A DNA stretch of 49,146 bases. Source: Candidatus Latescibacterota bacterium. Lineage in GTDB: Bacteria; Latescibacterota; UBA2968. A program made the position numbers and the translations under genes. The notes beneath the pieces were generated by a model. It saw only the letters and a program-made list of their open reading frames with translations. It did no database searches and had not been told where the DNA came from. The stretch covers positions 1 through 49,146 of the forward strand of contig JAJEHL010000018.1 of the NCBI GenBank assembly GCA_022823725.1. The letters are read 5' to 3'. Each line of letters opens with the position of its first letter. The stretch's first letter is position 1. Positions 17,109 through 25,910 of the stretch are shown here, one piece after another.

Positions 17109-18425
17109 ATGCCAAACCTCTCTAACCGTCCCAACATCCTCTTCTTTTTCCCCGACCAACTTCGCTTTGACTGGATGGGAAGCAATCCCCACATAGCCGT
17201 ACGCACGCCCAATCTGGATCGCCTTGAAAAAAAAGGAGTAACATTCTCCAAAACCGTCTGCCCCGCACCTGTATGTGCGCCCAGTCGCGCCTGTGTTGCA
17301 GCCGGCACAGAATACGACAACTGTCCGGTCAAAGGAAACAGCGACGACTATCCCACAGACCGCGACAGCGTTTATAGTCTGCTCCGCGACAGCGGGTACC
17401 ACACACTGGGCTGTGGCAAATTCGACCTCAACAAAGGCACCTGCACATCCAACCTGCCAGCCTGGGGACTGGATGGCAAACGCCATTTGAACGAATGGGG
17501 GTTCTCGGACGGCGTCAACAACGAAGGCAAAATAGACGGCGCCAACAGCGGACGCGAAAAACCGCAAGGACCCTATTTGCAATTCCTCGAAGAACGCGGC
17601 CTGCGCCAAATGCATCTCAACGACTTTGCCAACCGCAAAGGCCAGCGCAGTACCTTTGCCACGCCACTGCCCGACGACGCCTATTGCGACAACTGGATCG
17701 GACAAAACGGCCGGGATCTCATACAATCAGTCCCCGAGGACAAACCCTGGTTCATACAGGTCAATTTCAACGGACCCCACTTGCCTCTGGACATCACGGA
17801 AAGCATGGCAAAACTCTACGCAAACGTCGATTTCCCACAGCCGAACCACAACGACCAGCTCACACCCGATGAACACCTCGAAGCTCGCCGAAATTACTCC
17901 GCCATGGTCGAAAACATCGACCATCAGGTCGGTCTCTACCTGGACCTGCTCGAAGAACGGGGCGAATTGGACAACACCCTCATCGTCTTTTCCTCGGATC
18001 ACGGTGAAATGCTCGGCGACCACAATTCCTGGGGCAAGGGCAAACCCCTGCACCCCTCGGCCAGTGTGCCCCTCATCATCTCGGGTCCCGGTGTACAACA
18101 GGACATAACCCATGACCTGCCCACGACCAATCTGGACCTCACCGCCACCTTCCTCGACTACGCGGGTCTGAACATTCCCGACGACATGGACAGCCGATCT
18201 CTCCGCAACCTCCTTGAAGGCAATACCAGCACGCATCGGGACATCGTCCTATCCGGCCTTGGGAACTGGCGCATGGCTTATGATGGCCGCTACAAATACA
18301 TCGAAGGATTTGGCGACACACCCATGCTCTTTGATCTCGACACCGACCCACTCGAAAACAACAACATCATCGACGACCCGGGCGTCTCATCGCATATTGC
18401 CCGGTTGAAAGCAGAGTTGATATAA
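17109..18425 (+). CDS. Type I sulfatase (alkaline-phosphatase superfamily)
   Basis: A 438-residue sulfatase. The formylglycine motif is CAPSRACVAAG (C56), the N-terminal metal Asp is in FFFPDQ, and the second metal site is SSDHGEM (about 298-304). No signal peptide is visible, so a cytoplasmic site is likely. Substrate class cannot be assigned, though the DNC...GNSDDYPTDRDS region resembles small-molecule sulfatases rather than long-glycan ones. Its stop overlaps the start of the next sulfatase (TAATG), giving translational coupling. A purine-poor TGGAGC precedes the ATG. Confidence 0.85.
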   Translation: MPNLSNRPNILFFFPDQLRFDWMGSNPHIAVRTPNLDRLEKKGVTFSKTVCPAPVCAPSRACVAAGTEYDNCPVKGNSDDYPTDRDSVYSLLRDSGYHTLGCGKFDLNKGTCTSNLPAWGLDGKRHLNEWGFSDGVNNEGKIDGANSGREKPQGPYLQFLEERGLRQMHLNDFANRKGQRSTFATPLPDDAYCDNWIGQNGRDLIQSVPEDKPWFIQVNFNGPHLPLDITESMAKLYANVDFPQPNHNDQLTPDEHLEARRNYSAMVENIDHQVGLYLDLLEERGELDNTLIVFSSDHGEMLGDHNSWGKGKPLHPSASVPLIISGPGVQQDITHDLPTTNLDLTATFLDYAGLNIPDDMDSRSLRNLLEGNTSTHRDIVLSGLGNWRMAYDGRYKYIEGFGDTPMLFDLDTDPLENNNIIDDPGVSSHIARLKAELI

Positions 18426-19762
18426 TGACCAATCGCCCCAACATCCTCTTCTTCTGCTCCGACCAGCACCAGACCGCTGCATCGGGGTGTTATGGTCACG
18501 CAGAAGCACAAACCCCGAATATTGACCGCATTGCCGCATCTGGCATCCGCTTTAACAGAGCCTACTGCCAGTCTCCCGTCTGTGTGCCCGCACGCGGATC
18601 GATCATCACCGCGCAATACCCACACACACACGGCGCACGCATCTTACAAGACGCACTATCCCCAAACACGCGCACCATTGCCCATCACTTTGCCGAACAC
18701 GGCTATCAAACCGGTGCAATAGGCAAAATGCACTTTGTGGATGAAACGCAAAAACACGGATTTGATTACCGCCTGGAAATGGGAGACTTCAGAAAAACGC
18801 TCACAGATGAAGAACAGCGGGAACTACAGCGAGATCAGGGCGGCGGAGGGGGCACATCGGGGCGACCATCCAAATTGTCCGCACGCTATTTTCAAGACAC
18901 GTATTACGCCGACGAAACCGTGCGGTATCTGCGCGAAAAAAGGGATCCCGACAAACCCTTCATCCTCTGGTCATCCTACTTCATGCCGCACACGCCCCTC
19001 GTCCCCATGCAACAATACTTCGACCTCTACAATCCCGAAACCCTCACCCTGCCCGAACGCAGTGACAACGCGCTGAAAACCGGCTTTGAGGGCCACCTCA
19101 TGCGCGCCAAACAGCGGGGGTGGTACGCGCAAACAGACCGGGAACTCGGCCGCGCACTCGCCGGATACTACGGCAACATCAGCCAGATGGATGCGTGCAT
19201 CGGCAAAGTACTCGACACACTCTACGACCTGGACCTCGACAAAAACACCATCATCGTCTATACCTCTGACCACGGCGAAATGGCCGGCGCACATCGCATG
19301 TGGACCAAACACAACATGTACGAACAATCGGTCTGCGTACCGCTCATCATCCGCCTGCCCGGAGACATCCACGCCAATACCTCGCACAACCACCTCGTCG
19401 AACATGTGGACCTCTATCCCACACTCGCCGAATTGTGCAACCTGCCCATTCCCGAAAACATCCACGGACGCAGTTTTGCCCCATTATTTGACAACCGAAC
19501 CTATCAGCCGCGCGAATACGCTTACTCCGAATACGATTTTTGTCACAGCGTCTTCACACGAGACAATCGGTATGTGGGCAAACCGCCGATCCTCATGGTT
19601 CGCACGGACCGCTGGAAACTCAATTATCTGAGTTGGGCACGCTCTGAACTCTTTGATCTCGAAAATGACACGAATGAATTTCGCAACATCATCGACGACC
19701 CCGCAAATACCAGCATCACGCGCGAACTCACCGACATTGCGAAACGGATGTATGAAAACTGA
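18425..19762 (+). CDS. Type I sulfatase, coupled to the previous one
   Basis: A 445-residue sulfatase beginning inside the stop codon of the previous gene (TAATG). The formylglycine motif is CVPARGSIITAQ (C53). Metal-site residues are in FCSDQHQ and TSDHGEMAGAHRMW. The central GGGGGTSG (about 139-146) is a low-complexity loop. It has no signal peptide. Sequence of the core resembles arylsulfatases and choline-sulfatases equally, so no substrate is given. Having two coupled sulfatases suggests a substrate with two kinds of sulfate ester, or sequential desulfation. Confidence 0.85.
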   Translation: MTNRPNILFFCSDQHQTAASGCYGHAEAQTPNIDRIAASGIRFNRAYCQSPVCVPARGSIITAQYPHTHGARILQDALSPNTRTIAHHFAEHGYQTGAIGKMHFVDETQKHGFDYRLEMGDFRKTLTDEEQRELQRDQGGGGGTSGRPSKLSARYFQDTYYADETVRYLREKRDPDKPFILWSSYFMPHTPLVPMQQYFDLYNPETLTLPERSDNALKTGFEGHLMRAKQRGWYAQTDRELGRALAGYYGNISQMDACIGKVLDTLYDLDLDKNTIIVYTSDHGEMAGAHRMWTKHNMYEQSVCVPLIIRLPGDIHANTSHNHLVEHVDLYPTLAELCNLPIPENIHGRSFAPLFDNRTYQPREYAYSEYDFCHSVFTRDNRYVGKPPILMVRTDRWKLNYLSWARSELFDLENDTNEFRNIIDDPANTSITRELTDIAKRMYEN

Positions 19763-19853
19763 CGAATCAACGAATCAACGAATCAACGAATCAACGAATG
19801 GTGCTCGCACTGACTTTGGGTAGCGGGGCGGGATTCGTCTATTCGTCTATTCG
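19763..19853. repeat. Eight-base tandem repeats forming an inverted pair
   Basis: Directly after the sulfatase stop, CGAATCAA occurs four times in tandem (19763-19794) plus a final CGAAT. From 19833 to 19853, ATTCGTCT occurs twice plus ATTCG. The CGAAT cores of the left array can pair with the ATTCG cores of the right array at the same spacing, making a hairpin with a loop of about 33 bases. Confidence 0.85.
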
Positions 19854-19929
19854 CGCCTTATATTGCAGTAGAAGCATTGCATTTGTTTTTTATTCCACAC
19901 ATTCAATCAACTCAAAAAAGGAGCACATC

Positions 19930-20853
19930 ATGCCTGCTTTTCAAACACCCGACGGCACAAAAGTTAAAATGAGCGGAAAAGAACTCGTATTTGGAGAAAC
20001 CATCTTCTCGCCGAGGGAATCCAACGACATCCTCACAGACACGGAAGCATTGAGACAGCGAATGGAAGAAGACGGGTATCTCATCATTCGCAACTTCCAC
20101 AGCCGCGAAGACATCATGAAAGCGCGAAAAGAAGTTGTCGGTCACATGGAAAGCCAGGGCCTGCTCGCCGAGGGATCGACACTTGAAGACGCCATCATCG
20201 GCGATAGAAAACGCTCCATGCGCTTCAAAGACAGCCTGGTCAAAACATGGCCCGGTTTTCTCAATATTGTCGATGGCAAAAACACAATGGACTTCTTCGG
20301 CCGCTTTTTGGACGGCCCCGCCCTCTCGCTCGATCACAAATGGCTGCGCGCCGTCAGAACGGGAGGCAACGCGGGCATGCACTGCGACATTGTATATATG
20401 GGCGCAGGCACCAAAAATCTCTATACCATGTGGACAGCCCTGGGCGACATCTCCCTCGACATGGGACCGCTCGCCCTCTGCCTGGGATCGCACAAACTCG
20501 AACGTCTTCGCAATACCTACGGCGCATCGGATGCACACGACGATTTGATCCAGGGATCGTTCTCCAACGATCCCTACGATGTCATAGAAACCCTCGGTAC
20601 CACCTGGGCCGCCACGCCATTTCAAGCCGGTGATGTCGTCATCTTCGGCATGTACTTCATGCACGCCTCTCTCGAAAACACCACCGACCGCTTTCGCATC
20701 AGCAGCGACACGCGCTACCAACTCGCCACAGAAGCTACTGACCAGCGACACATGGGCGAAGATCCCGACGTAATACCCAAAGCAGATCTGTCCGAACGCA
20801 AGTCCATTGAGGACTACCGCGCGGAATGGGGATTGGCGAAGGAGACCTCTTGA
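19930..20853 (+). CDS. Phytanoyl-CoA dioxygenase (PhyH) family protein
   Basis: A 307-residue Fe(II)/2-oxoglutarate dioxygenase. ATG 19930 is chosen because AAAAAAGGAG stands just before it; an open frame extends upstream to 19798 but runs through repeat DNA. The iron motif is H151-C-D153 (AGMHCDIVYMG), the distal His is in YFMHASLEN, and the SSDTRYQ Arg is a candidate 2-oxoglutarate ligand. It is followed after one base by an arylsulfotransferase-like gene. It lies after two sulfatases, repeating the sulfatase-PhyH order seen elsewhere in the window. Confidence 0.85.
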   Translation: MPAFQTPDGTKVKMSGKELVFGETIFSPRESNDILTDTEALRQRMEEDGYLIIRNFHSREDIMKARKEVVGHMESQGLLAEGSTLEDAIIGDRKRSMRFKDSLVKTWPGFLNIVDGKNTMDFFGRFLDGPALSLDHKWLRAVRTGGNAGMHCDIVYMGAGTKNLYTMWTALGDISLDMGPLALCLGSHKLERLRNTYGASDAHDDLIQGSFSNDPYDVIETLGTTWAATPFQAGDVVIFGMYFMHASLENTTDRFRISSDTRYQLATEATDQRHMGEDPDVIPKADLSERKSIEDYRAEWGLAKETS

Positions 20854-20854
20854 A

Positions 20855-21925
20855 ATGTCCGGTATCACACAGCACAAACCCGACAAAGCCTATGAAGGAT
20901 ACACCCTCTTTTCAGAAACCTTCGCGGAACCAAACTGGGAAGTCGGCAAAGAAGCCGTGGTGTACCTTATCGACATGAACGGAGACCCCGCCCACACCTG
21001 GCACCTCACGCAACACACCGTCCAGTCCCACTGTCGCTTGCTGCCCAACGGCCATCTACTCGTGCCCACCCACGATCGATCGGGCGTCACGCAGTGCAGC
21101 AATGTCGGCATTTTTGAATACGATCCCGACAGCACACTCGTCTGGCGCGTGCGCTGTCGCACCGACCACGACTATCAGGTGCGCGACAACGGCAATCTGC
21201 TCATCCACACGCTCAACGAGACCATGTGCCCGCCCCTGGGACCTGAACTCAAACGCCACCCGTATATGATCGAGATTACGCGAGACAAAGAACTGGTCTG
21301 GGAGTGGAAAGGCGAAGAGCATTTGGAAGACCTCGAAGCCTGTCTATCCCCCGAAGCATGGCAACACGTTCTGGACCGCGCTACCGGACGCTTTGCATTT
21401 GACTGGGCGCACAACAACACGCTCCAGATCATCCAGCCCAATAAAAACGAGGGGGACCCGCGCTTCAAACCCGGCAACATCTTCTTCTCCTACCGCAGCA
21501 ACGACGTCATAGGCGTAATTGACTACGACACCGGCGACATAGTCTGGGCATGGGGTCCCGGCATCATCGACGGGCAGCACAAACCCCACATGCTCGCAAA
21601 CGGCAATGTACTGATCTTCGACAACGGCACCCTGCGCGGGTATTCTCGCGTAATTGAACTCAATCCCCTCACCGAAACCATCGAATGGGAATACGTCGCA
21701 GACCCCAAAGAAGCGTTCTTCAGCGCGGCTATTTCCGGCGCCCAGCGCCTGCCCAATGGCAACACCCTGATATGCGAAGGCGGCAAGACCCGACTTTTTG
21801 AAGTCACGCCAGATGGGGAAATCGTCTGGGAATTCATCAACCCCTATCGCCACGAAAACGGACGCCCCGTCATCTATCGCTGCTTGAGATATTCGCCCGA
21901 ATACGTAGCCTCTCTTCTGTCCTGA
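20855..21925 (+). CDS. Arylsulfotransferase (ASST)-like beta-propeller protein
   Basis: A 356-residue protein with repeated propeller-blade motifs: RLLPNGHLLVPTHD, VRDNGNLLIHTLN, MLANGNVLIFDNG, RLPNGNTLICEGG and TPDGEIVWEFINP. This matches the arylsulfotransferase family, which moves sulfate between phenolic donors and acceptors. Classic ASST enzymes are periplasmic with a signal peptide; none is seen here, so activity could differ or a simple binding role is possible. ATG 20855 has AAGGAGA upstream and follows the PhyH stop by one base. Being next to sulfatases supports a sulfate-ester theme. Confidence 0.7.
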   Translation: MSGITQHKPDKAYEGYTLFSETFAEPNWEVGKEAVVYLIDMNGDPAHTWHLTQHTVQSHCRLLPNGHLLVPTHDRSGVTQCSNVGIFEYDPDSTLVWRVRCRTDHDYQVRDNGNLLIHTLNETMCPPLGPELKRHPYMIEITRDKELVWEWKGEEHLEDLEACLSPEAWQHVLDRATGRFAFDWAHNNTLQIIQPNKNEGDPRFKPGNIFFSYRSNDVIGVIDYDTGDIVWAWGPGIIDGQHKPHMLANGNVLIFDNGTLRGYSRVIELNPLTETIEWEYVADPKEAFFSAAISGAQRLPNGNTLICEGGKTRLFEVTPDGEIVWEFINPYRHENGRPVIYRCLRYSPEYVASLLS

Positions 21926-21961
21926 GTGATCTTACTGCGCCATAAAACCAAGGAAAGTAGC

Positions 21962-23527
21962 ATGCGTTTTTTCAATACCACCGGTCCCGTCCGCCTCAAA
22001 GAACACTACAGCATCCCGCCGTTGGATCGCCTGGATCTCGATAGCGTGCTAACACTCATCCGCCAACAAAAGTACTTCGTGTTGCACGCGCCTCGGCAAA
22101 CGGGCAAGACGTCTGCTCTCCTGGCGTTGCGCGATCTGCTGAACAGCGGTGGAGACTATCGCTGTGTGTACGCAAATGTCGAGATCGGACAGGCGGCGCG
22201 AGAAGACATCCGGGAAGCGATGCGGGCGATCCTGGACGAACTGGCTTTGCGTGCTCAGTTGACACTCGGAGACGACTTTGTAGATGGGATATGGTTCGAT
22301 ATCTGGACGCATGCCGGACCCAACAGCGCGCTCAGACGGGTCTTAAGCCAGTGGGCGCAAGCCGACCCGAAGCCGCTAGTGCTGCTCATCGACGAAATTG
22401 ACGCGCTGGTGGGCGACACGCTACTGTCCGTACTGCGCCAGTTGCGGTCCGGCTACGACCTTCGTCCAGAGGCTTTTCCACAAAGCGTCATCCTGTGTGG
22501 GGTGCGAGACGTACGAGACTACCGCATCCATTCGCGTTCTCAAAACGAAATCATCGCTGGCGGCAGCGCGTTCAACATCAAGGCTGCTTCACTGCGCCTC
22601 GGTAACTTTTCGCGGGACGAGGTCACGACATTGCTGGCGCAACACACAGCGGAAACAGGACAGGCGTTCAAGCCAGAAGCTCTACACCGGGTGTGGACGC
22701 AATCTCAAGGCCAGCCGTGGTTGGTGAACGCACTCTGCGCCGAAGTCTGTTCCAGAAACATGCCTGACCGCGACCAACCAATCTCTGAAGACGACATCAT
22801 CGCGGCGCAAGAGCAACTCGTCCTGCGCCGTGAGACGCATCTGGACCAACTGGCGGACAAGTTGCAGGAAAACCGCGTGCGGCGCGTGATTGAGCCATTG
22901 CTCAGCGGTGGCGACGAGCGCGATTTTTCTGCTCGCGATTTGGAGTACGTGCGCGACCTGGGTCTAATCGCACGCGAAGACCCCCTCCGCATTACCAATC
23001 CGATTTACGCGGAAATTGTGCCGCGGGAACTCAACTACTTCGCCCAAGCAGGTCTCGTTCAAGACACCGCCTGGTATGTAAAAACCGATGGCAGCCTGGA
23101 CCTGGTCAAGCTACTCTCTGCCTTCCAAATATTTTTCCGTGAGCACTCCGAGCATTGGGTTGAGCGGTTCGAGTACAAGGAGGCCGGGCCGCAACTGCTC
23201 TTGCAAGCGTTTTTACAGCGCGTGGTGAACAGCGGCGGTCGCATTGAGCGCGAATACGGCCTGGGGCGGAGGCGCACTGACTTGCTCATCGTCTGGCCAC
23301 AAGGGGATCAAACGCGCCGGTTCGTGGTAGAATGCAAAATTCTGTACAAAAGTCTGGAACAAACCATCGCCGAGGGAATTGAGCAAACCGCCGATTATAT
23401 GGACCGTTGCGCTGCAGAGGCGGGCCATCTCGTGATCTTCGACCGCAGCGACAGCCCCTGGACAGACAAGATCTTCCATCGCCGTGTATCAGCAGGCGAT
23501 ACCTATATCGATGTATGGGGAATGTGA
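21962..23527 (+). CDS. AAA-like ATPase fused to a PD-(D/E)XK nuclease-like domain
   Basis: A 521-residue protein. The Walker A motif is APRQTGKTS (43-51) and Walker B is LVLLIDEID (139-147). A helical lid and winged-helix-like middle follow (about 220-375). The C-terminal part has GGRIEREYGLGRRRTDLLIVWP and RFVVECKI, where the D...ExK spacing fits a PD-(D/E)XK nuclease; GIEQTADYMD comes after it. Genes of this AAA plus nuclease type occur as single, scattered genes in many bacteria, and their role is unknown (possible mobile or defence function). AAGGAAAG precedes ATG 21962. It interrupts the sulfatase series. Confidence 0.75.
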   Translation: MRFFNTTGPVRLKEHYSIPPLDRLDLDSVLTLIRQQKYFVLHAPRQTGKTSALLALRDLLNSGGDYRCVYANVEIGQAAREDIREAMRAILDELALRAQLTLGDDFVDGIWFDIWTHAGPNSALRRVLSQWAQADPKPLVLLIDEIDALVGDTLLSVLRQLRSGYDLRPEAFPQSVILCGVRDVRDYRIHSRSQNEIIAGGSAFNIKAASLRLGNFSRDEVTTLLAQHTAETGQAFKPEALHRVWTQSQGQPWLVNALCAEVCSRNMPDRDQPISEDDIIAAQEQLVLRRETHLDQLADKLQENRVRRVIEPLLSGGDERDFSARDLEYVRDLGLIAREDPLRITNPIYAEIVPRELNYFAQAGLVQDTAWYVKTDGSLDLVKLLSAFQIFFREHSEHWVERFEYKEAGPQLLLQAFLQRVVNSGGRIEREYGLGRRRTDLLIVWPQGDQTRRFVVECKILYKSLEQTIAEGIEQTADYMDRCAAEAGHLVIFDRSDSPWTDKIFHRRVSAGDTYIDVWGM

Positions 23528-23672
23528 GTAGAAAGTGATGGACAATACGAGGGACAATAGGTAGTCTCATCTGTATTGAATCACAAAACACTTCATGAAG
23601 AAATCCAAAATCTGGCCTAAACGAAATAGTGGTCAGTGCTTTGTTGCACCATTTTTATAAAGGAGTTTATCG

Positions 23673-25385
23673 ATGCCTTCTCCCAACGTAGTCTTTGTAA
23701 TTACCGATGATCAGGGCTATGGCGACTTAAATTGTCACGGCAATGACATCATCCAGACGCCCAATCTCGACAAGCTTTATACCGAAAGTGTGCGATTTAC
23801 CAATTACCACGTCGGCCCCACCTGCGCGCCCACCCGGGCGGGCATTATGACGGGACGCTATTGCAACTGCACAGGTGTATGGCACACCATTGCGGGACGC
23901 TCGCTATTGCGCAAAGACGAAACCACCATCGCCGACTTTTTCAAAGCAGCGGGATATCGCACCGGTATGTTTGGCAAATGGCATCTCGGCGACAACTATC
24001 CATTTCACCCACACAACCGGGGCTTTGACACGGTCGTTTACCACGGCGGCGGCGGCGTACACCAGACCCCTGACTACTGGGGCAATACCTATTTCAACGA
24101 CACGTACTTCCGCAATGGCGTACCCGAAAAATTCAGAGGCTACTGCACGGACATCTGGTTTGACGAAGCCAAAAAATTTATCGAAGACTGTGGCGATACA
24201 CCCTTTTTCTGCTACATCCCCACCAACGCACCGCACGGCCCCTTCAACATAGCTGATCACTACCGCGAACTCTACAACGGCGACGGCTTGCCCGGCCAAC
24301 GCGACCGCTTTTACGGCATGATCACCAACATCGACGAAAACGTCGGCCTCATGCGCGACTTCCTCCGCGAAAAGGGATTGGAAGAAAACACCATCTTCAT
24401 CTTCATGACCGACAATGGTACGGCCAATGGCTGCACCCTCGACGGCAATGGCTATGTCACAGATGGTTTCAACAATGGCATGCGCGGGAAAAAAGGCTCG
24501 GAATACGAAGGCGGGCATCGCGTCCCCTTCTTTTTTCACTGGCCCGCGGGGGGATACACCAGCGGACGCGACATCGACACCCTCATTGCCAATATCGACT
24601 TCTTGCCCACCCTTTGCGACCTCTGTGATGTCCCCATCTCCGACGAAGCCCTCGAACGCATCAACGGCACCAGCGTCAAACCCCTCCTCGAAGACACAGA
24701 CAACTGGCCCGACCGCACAATCGTCACGGATTCACAGCGCGTGGAAAACCCCATCAAATGGCGCAAATGCGCGACCATGACACAGCGATGGCGACTCGTC
24801 AACGGCGAAGAACTCTACGATATGGACACCGATCTCGAACAACGCCACAATGTCGCCGAGCAACACCCCGATGTCGTCGCCGAATTGCGCCAACACTACG
24901 AGGACTGGTGGGCACTCGTCTCCGAACGCTTTGGCGAAGACGTGCCCATCATCGTCGGCTCCGAAAGCGAACCCATCTCTGTGATCACAACCCACGACTG
25001 GCACAACGAAAACAGCGATTGCGCCTGGAATCAGGCCGCGATCCGCCGCGGGGTAGAATGCAATGGTCGCTGGGCAATTGACGTAGCCGAATCAGGTGAT
25101 TACACCTTTGAATTGCGCCGATGGCCCCGCGAAGAAGACCGCGCCATCACCGAAGGCATCCCCGGCAAACTCACGCCCTACTACGGCGGCAACGCAATTC
25201 CCGTCAGCACCGCCCGCATCAAAGTTGCAGGGGAAGAACAAGCGCTATCCATCGGCTCAGAAGACAAGGGCATCGCCTTCACTTATAATCTCCAGGCCGG
25301 TGAAACGAGCCTCGAAACCGAACTCACCGATGGAAACGGCATCTCGCTGGGAGCGTATTACGTGTATGTGGAAAGGGTGGAATAG
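23673..25385 (+). CDS. Arylsulfatase-like type I sulfatase
   Basis: A 570-residue sulfatase. The formylglycine motif is CAPTRAGIMTGR (C51), with ITDDQGYGD as the first metal site, GKWHLGD (about 108) and MTDNGT (about 246). These are the motifs of the arylsulfatase A/B type. After residue about 430 there is an extra beta-rich C-terminal domain of about 140 residues ending in GNGISLGAYYVYVERVE, often a carbohydrate-contacting module in such enzymes. No signal peptide is seen. AAAGGAG lies upstream of the ATG. It looks monocistronic, with a hairpin downstream. Confidence 0.85.
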   Translation: MPSPNVVFVITDDQGYGDLNCHGNDIIQTPNLDKLYTESVRFTNYHVGPTCAPTRAGIMTGRYCNCTGVWHTIAGRSLLRKDETTIADFFKAAGYRTGMFGKWHLGDNYPFHPHNRGFDTVVYHGGGGVHQTPDYWGNTYFNDTYFRNGVPEKFRGYCTDIWFDEAKKFIEDCGDTPFFCYIPTNAPHGPFNIADHYRELYNGDGLPGQRDRFYGMITNIDENVGLMRDFLREKGLEENTIFIFMTDNGTANGCTLDGNGYVTDGFNNGMRGKKGSEYEGGHRVPFFFHWPAGGYTSGRDIDTLIANIDFLPTLCDLCDVPISDEALERINGTSVKPLLEDTDNWPDRTIVTDSQRVENPIKWRKCATMTQRWRLVNGEELYDMDTDLEQRHNVAEQHPDVVAELRQHYEDWWALVSERFGEDVPIIVGSESEPISVITTHDWHNENSDCAWNQAAIRRGVECNGRWAIDVAESGDYTFELRRWPREEDRAITEGIPGKLTPYYGGNAIPVSTARIKVAGEEQALSIGSEDKGIAFTYNLQAGETSLETELTDGNGISLGAYYVYVERVE

Positions 25386-25413
25386 AGCGAGGGGCTGGAG
25401 ACTGGGGACTGGT

Positions 25414-25458
25414 TGAGAGGACATCTCACCTCTTGTGTCTTTGTGTGAGGTCCTCTCA
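25414..25458. terminator. Inverted repeat after the sulfatase gene
   Basis: TGAGAGGAC (25414-25422) and GTCCTCTCA (25450-25458) are perfect complements with a 27-base loop. There is no T run right after, so it could be a weak terminator or an RNA-stability element just upstream of the next gene. Confidence 0.45.
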
Positions 25459-25482
25459 CCTTTCACCTATAAAAAAAACAAA

Positions 25483-25896
25483 ATGGGCAAAGGCTTGTTA
25501 CTCATCTTCGCGCTTTTCTTCGCGAATTCACCTTCATGGAGTGCGGAATCTCAGCCCGATTCTCTCTCATCGGACCACCGCGTGCGCGGTGCAGTCTTGC
25601 GGTCTATCGCGCTACCGGGATGGGGACAATTTTACAATGGCAAGCGCGTAAAAGGCAGTGTAATCGCGACCGCAGAAGTAGCTTCGGCCATCGCATGGGT
25701 CGTGCGTCGCAAACAGATCAAAGAGCGGGGCACTCAGGAGCGGAACCTGTACCTCTTCTCAACCATTGGGATTGTCCTCTACAGCGTGGGAGATGCTTAT
25801 GTGGATGCCCATCTCAGCCGGGTAGATTGGGCTGAAGTGGAGGCGGGTATCGACGAAAATGGCGCGGCAAAATTGCGACTAAAACTTAAGTTTTGA
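25483..25896 (+). CDS. DUF5683-like small membrane-associated protein
   Basis: A 137-residue protein from ATG 25483. The first 20 residues form a signal peptide (MGKGLLLIFALFFANSPSWSA). A DUF5683-like core follows, with AVLRSIALPGWGQFYNGKRVKGSVI (about 40-64), two short hydrophobic helices, and a soluble C-terminus ending in LRLKLKF. Members of this family are small cell-envelope proteins of unknown function. An earlier in-frame start at 25435 would lie inside the inverted repeat and destroy the signal peptide. Confidence 0.65.
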   Translation: MGKGLLLIFALFFANSPSWSAESQPDSLSSDHRVRGAVLRSIALPGWGQFYNGKRVKGSVIATAEVASAIAWVVRRKQIKERGTQERNLYLFSTIGIVLYSVGDAYVDAHLSRVDWAEVEAGIDENGAAKLRLKLKF

Positions 25897-25910
25897 TAGC
25901 ATTGCGTTCC

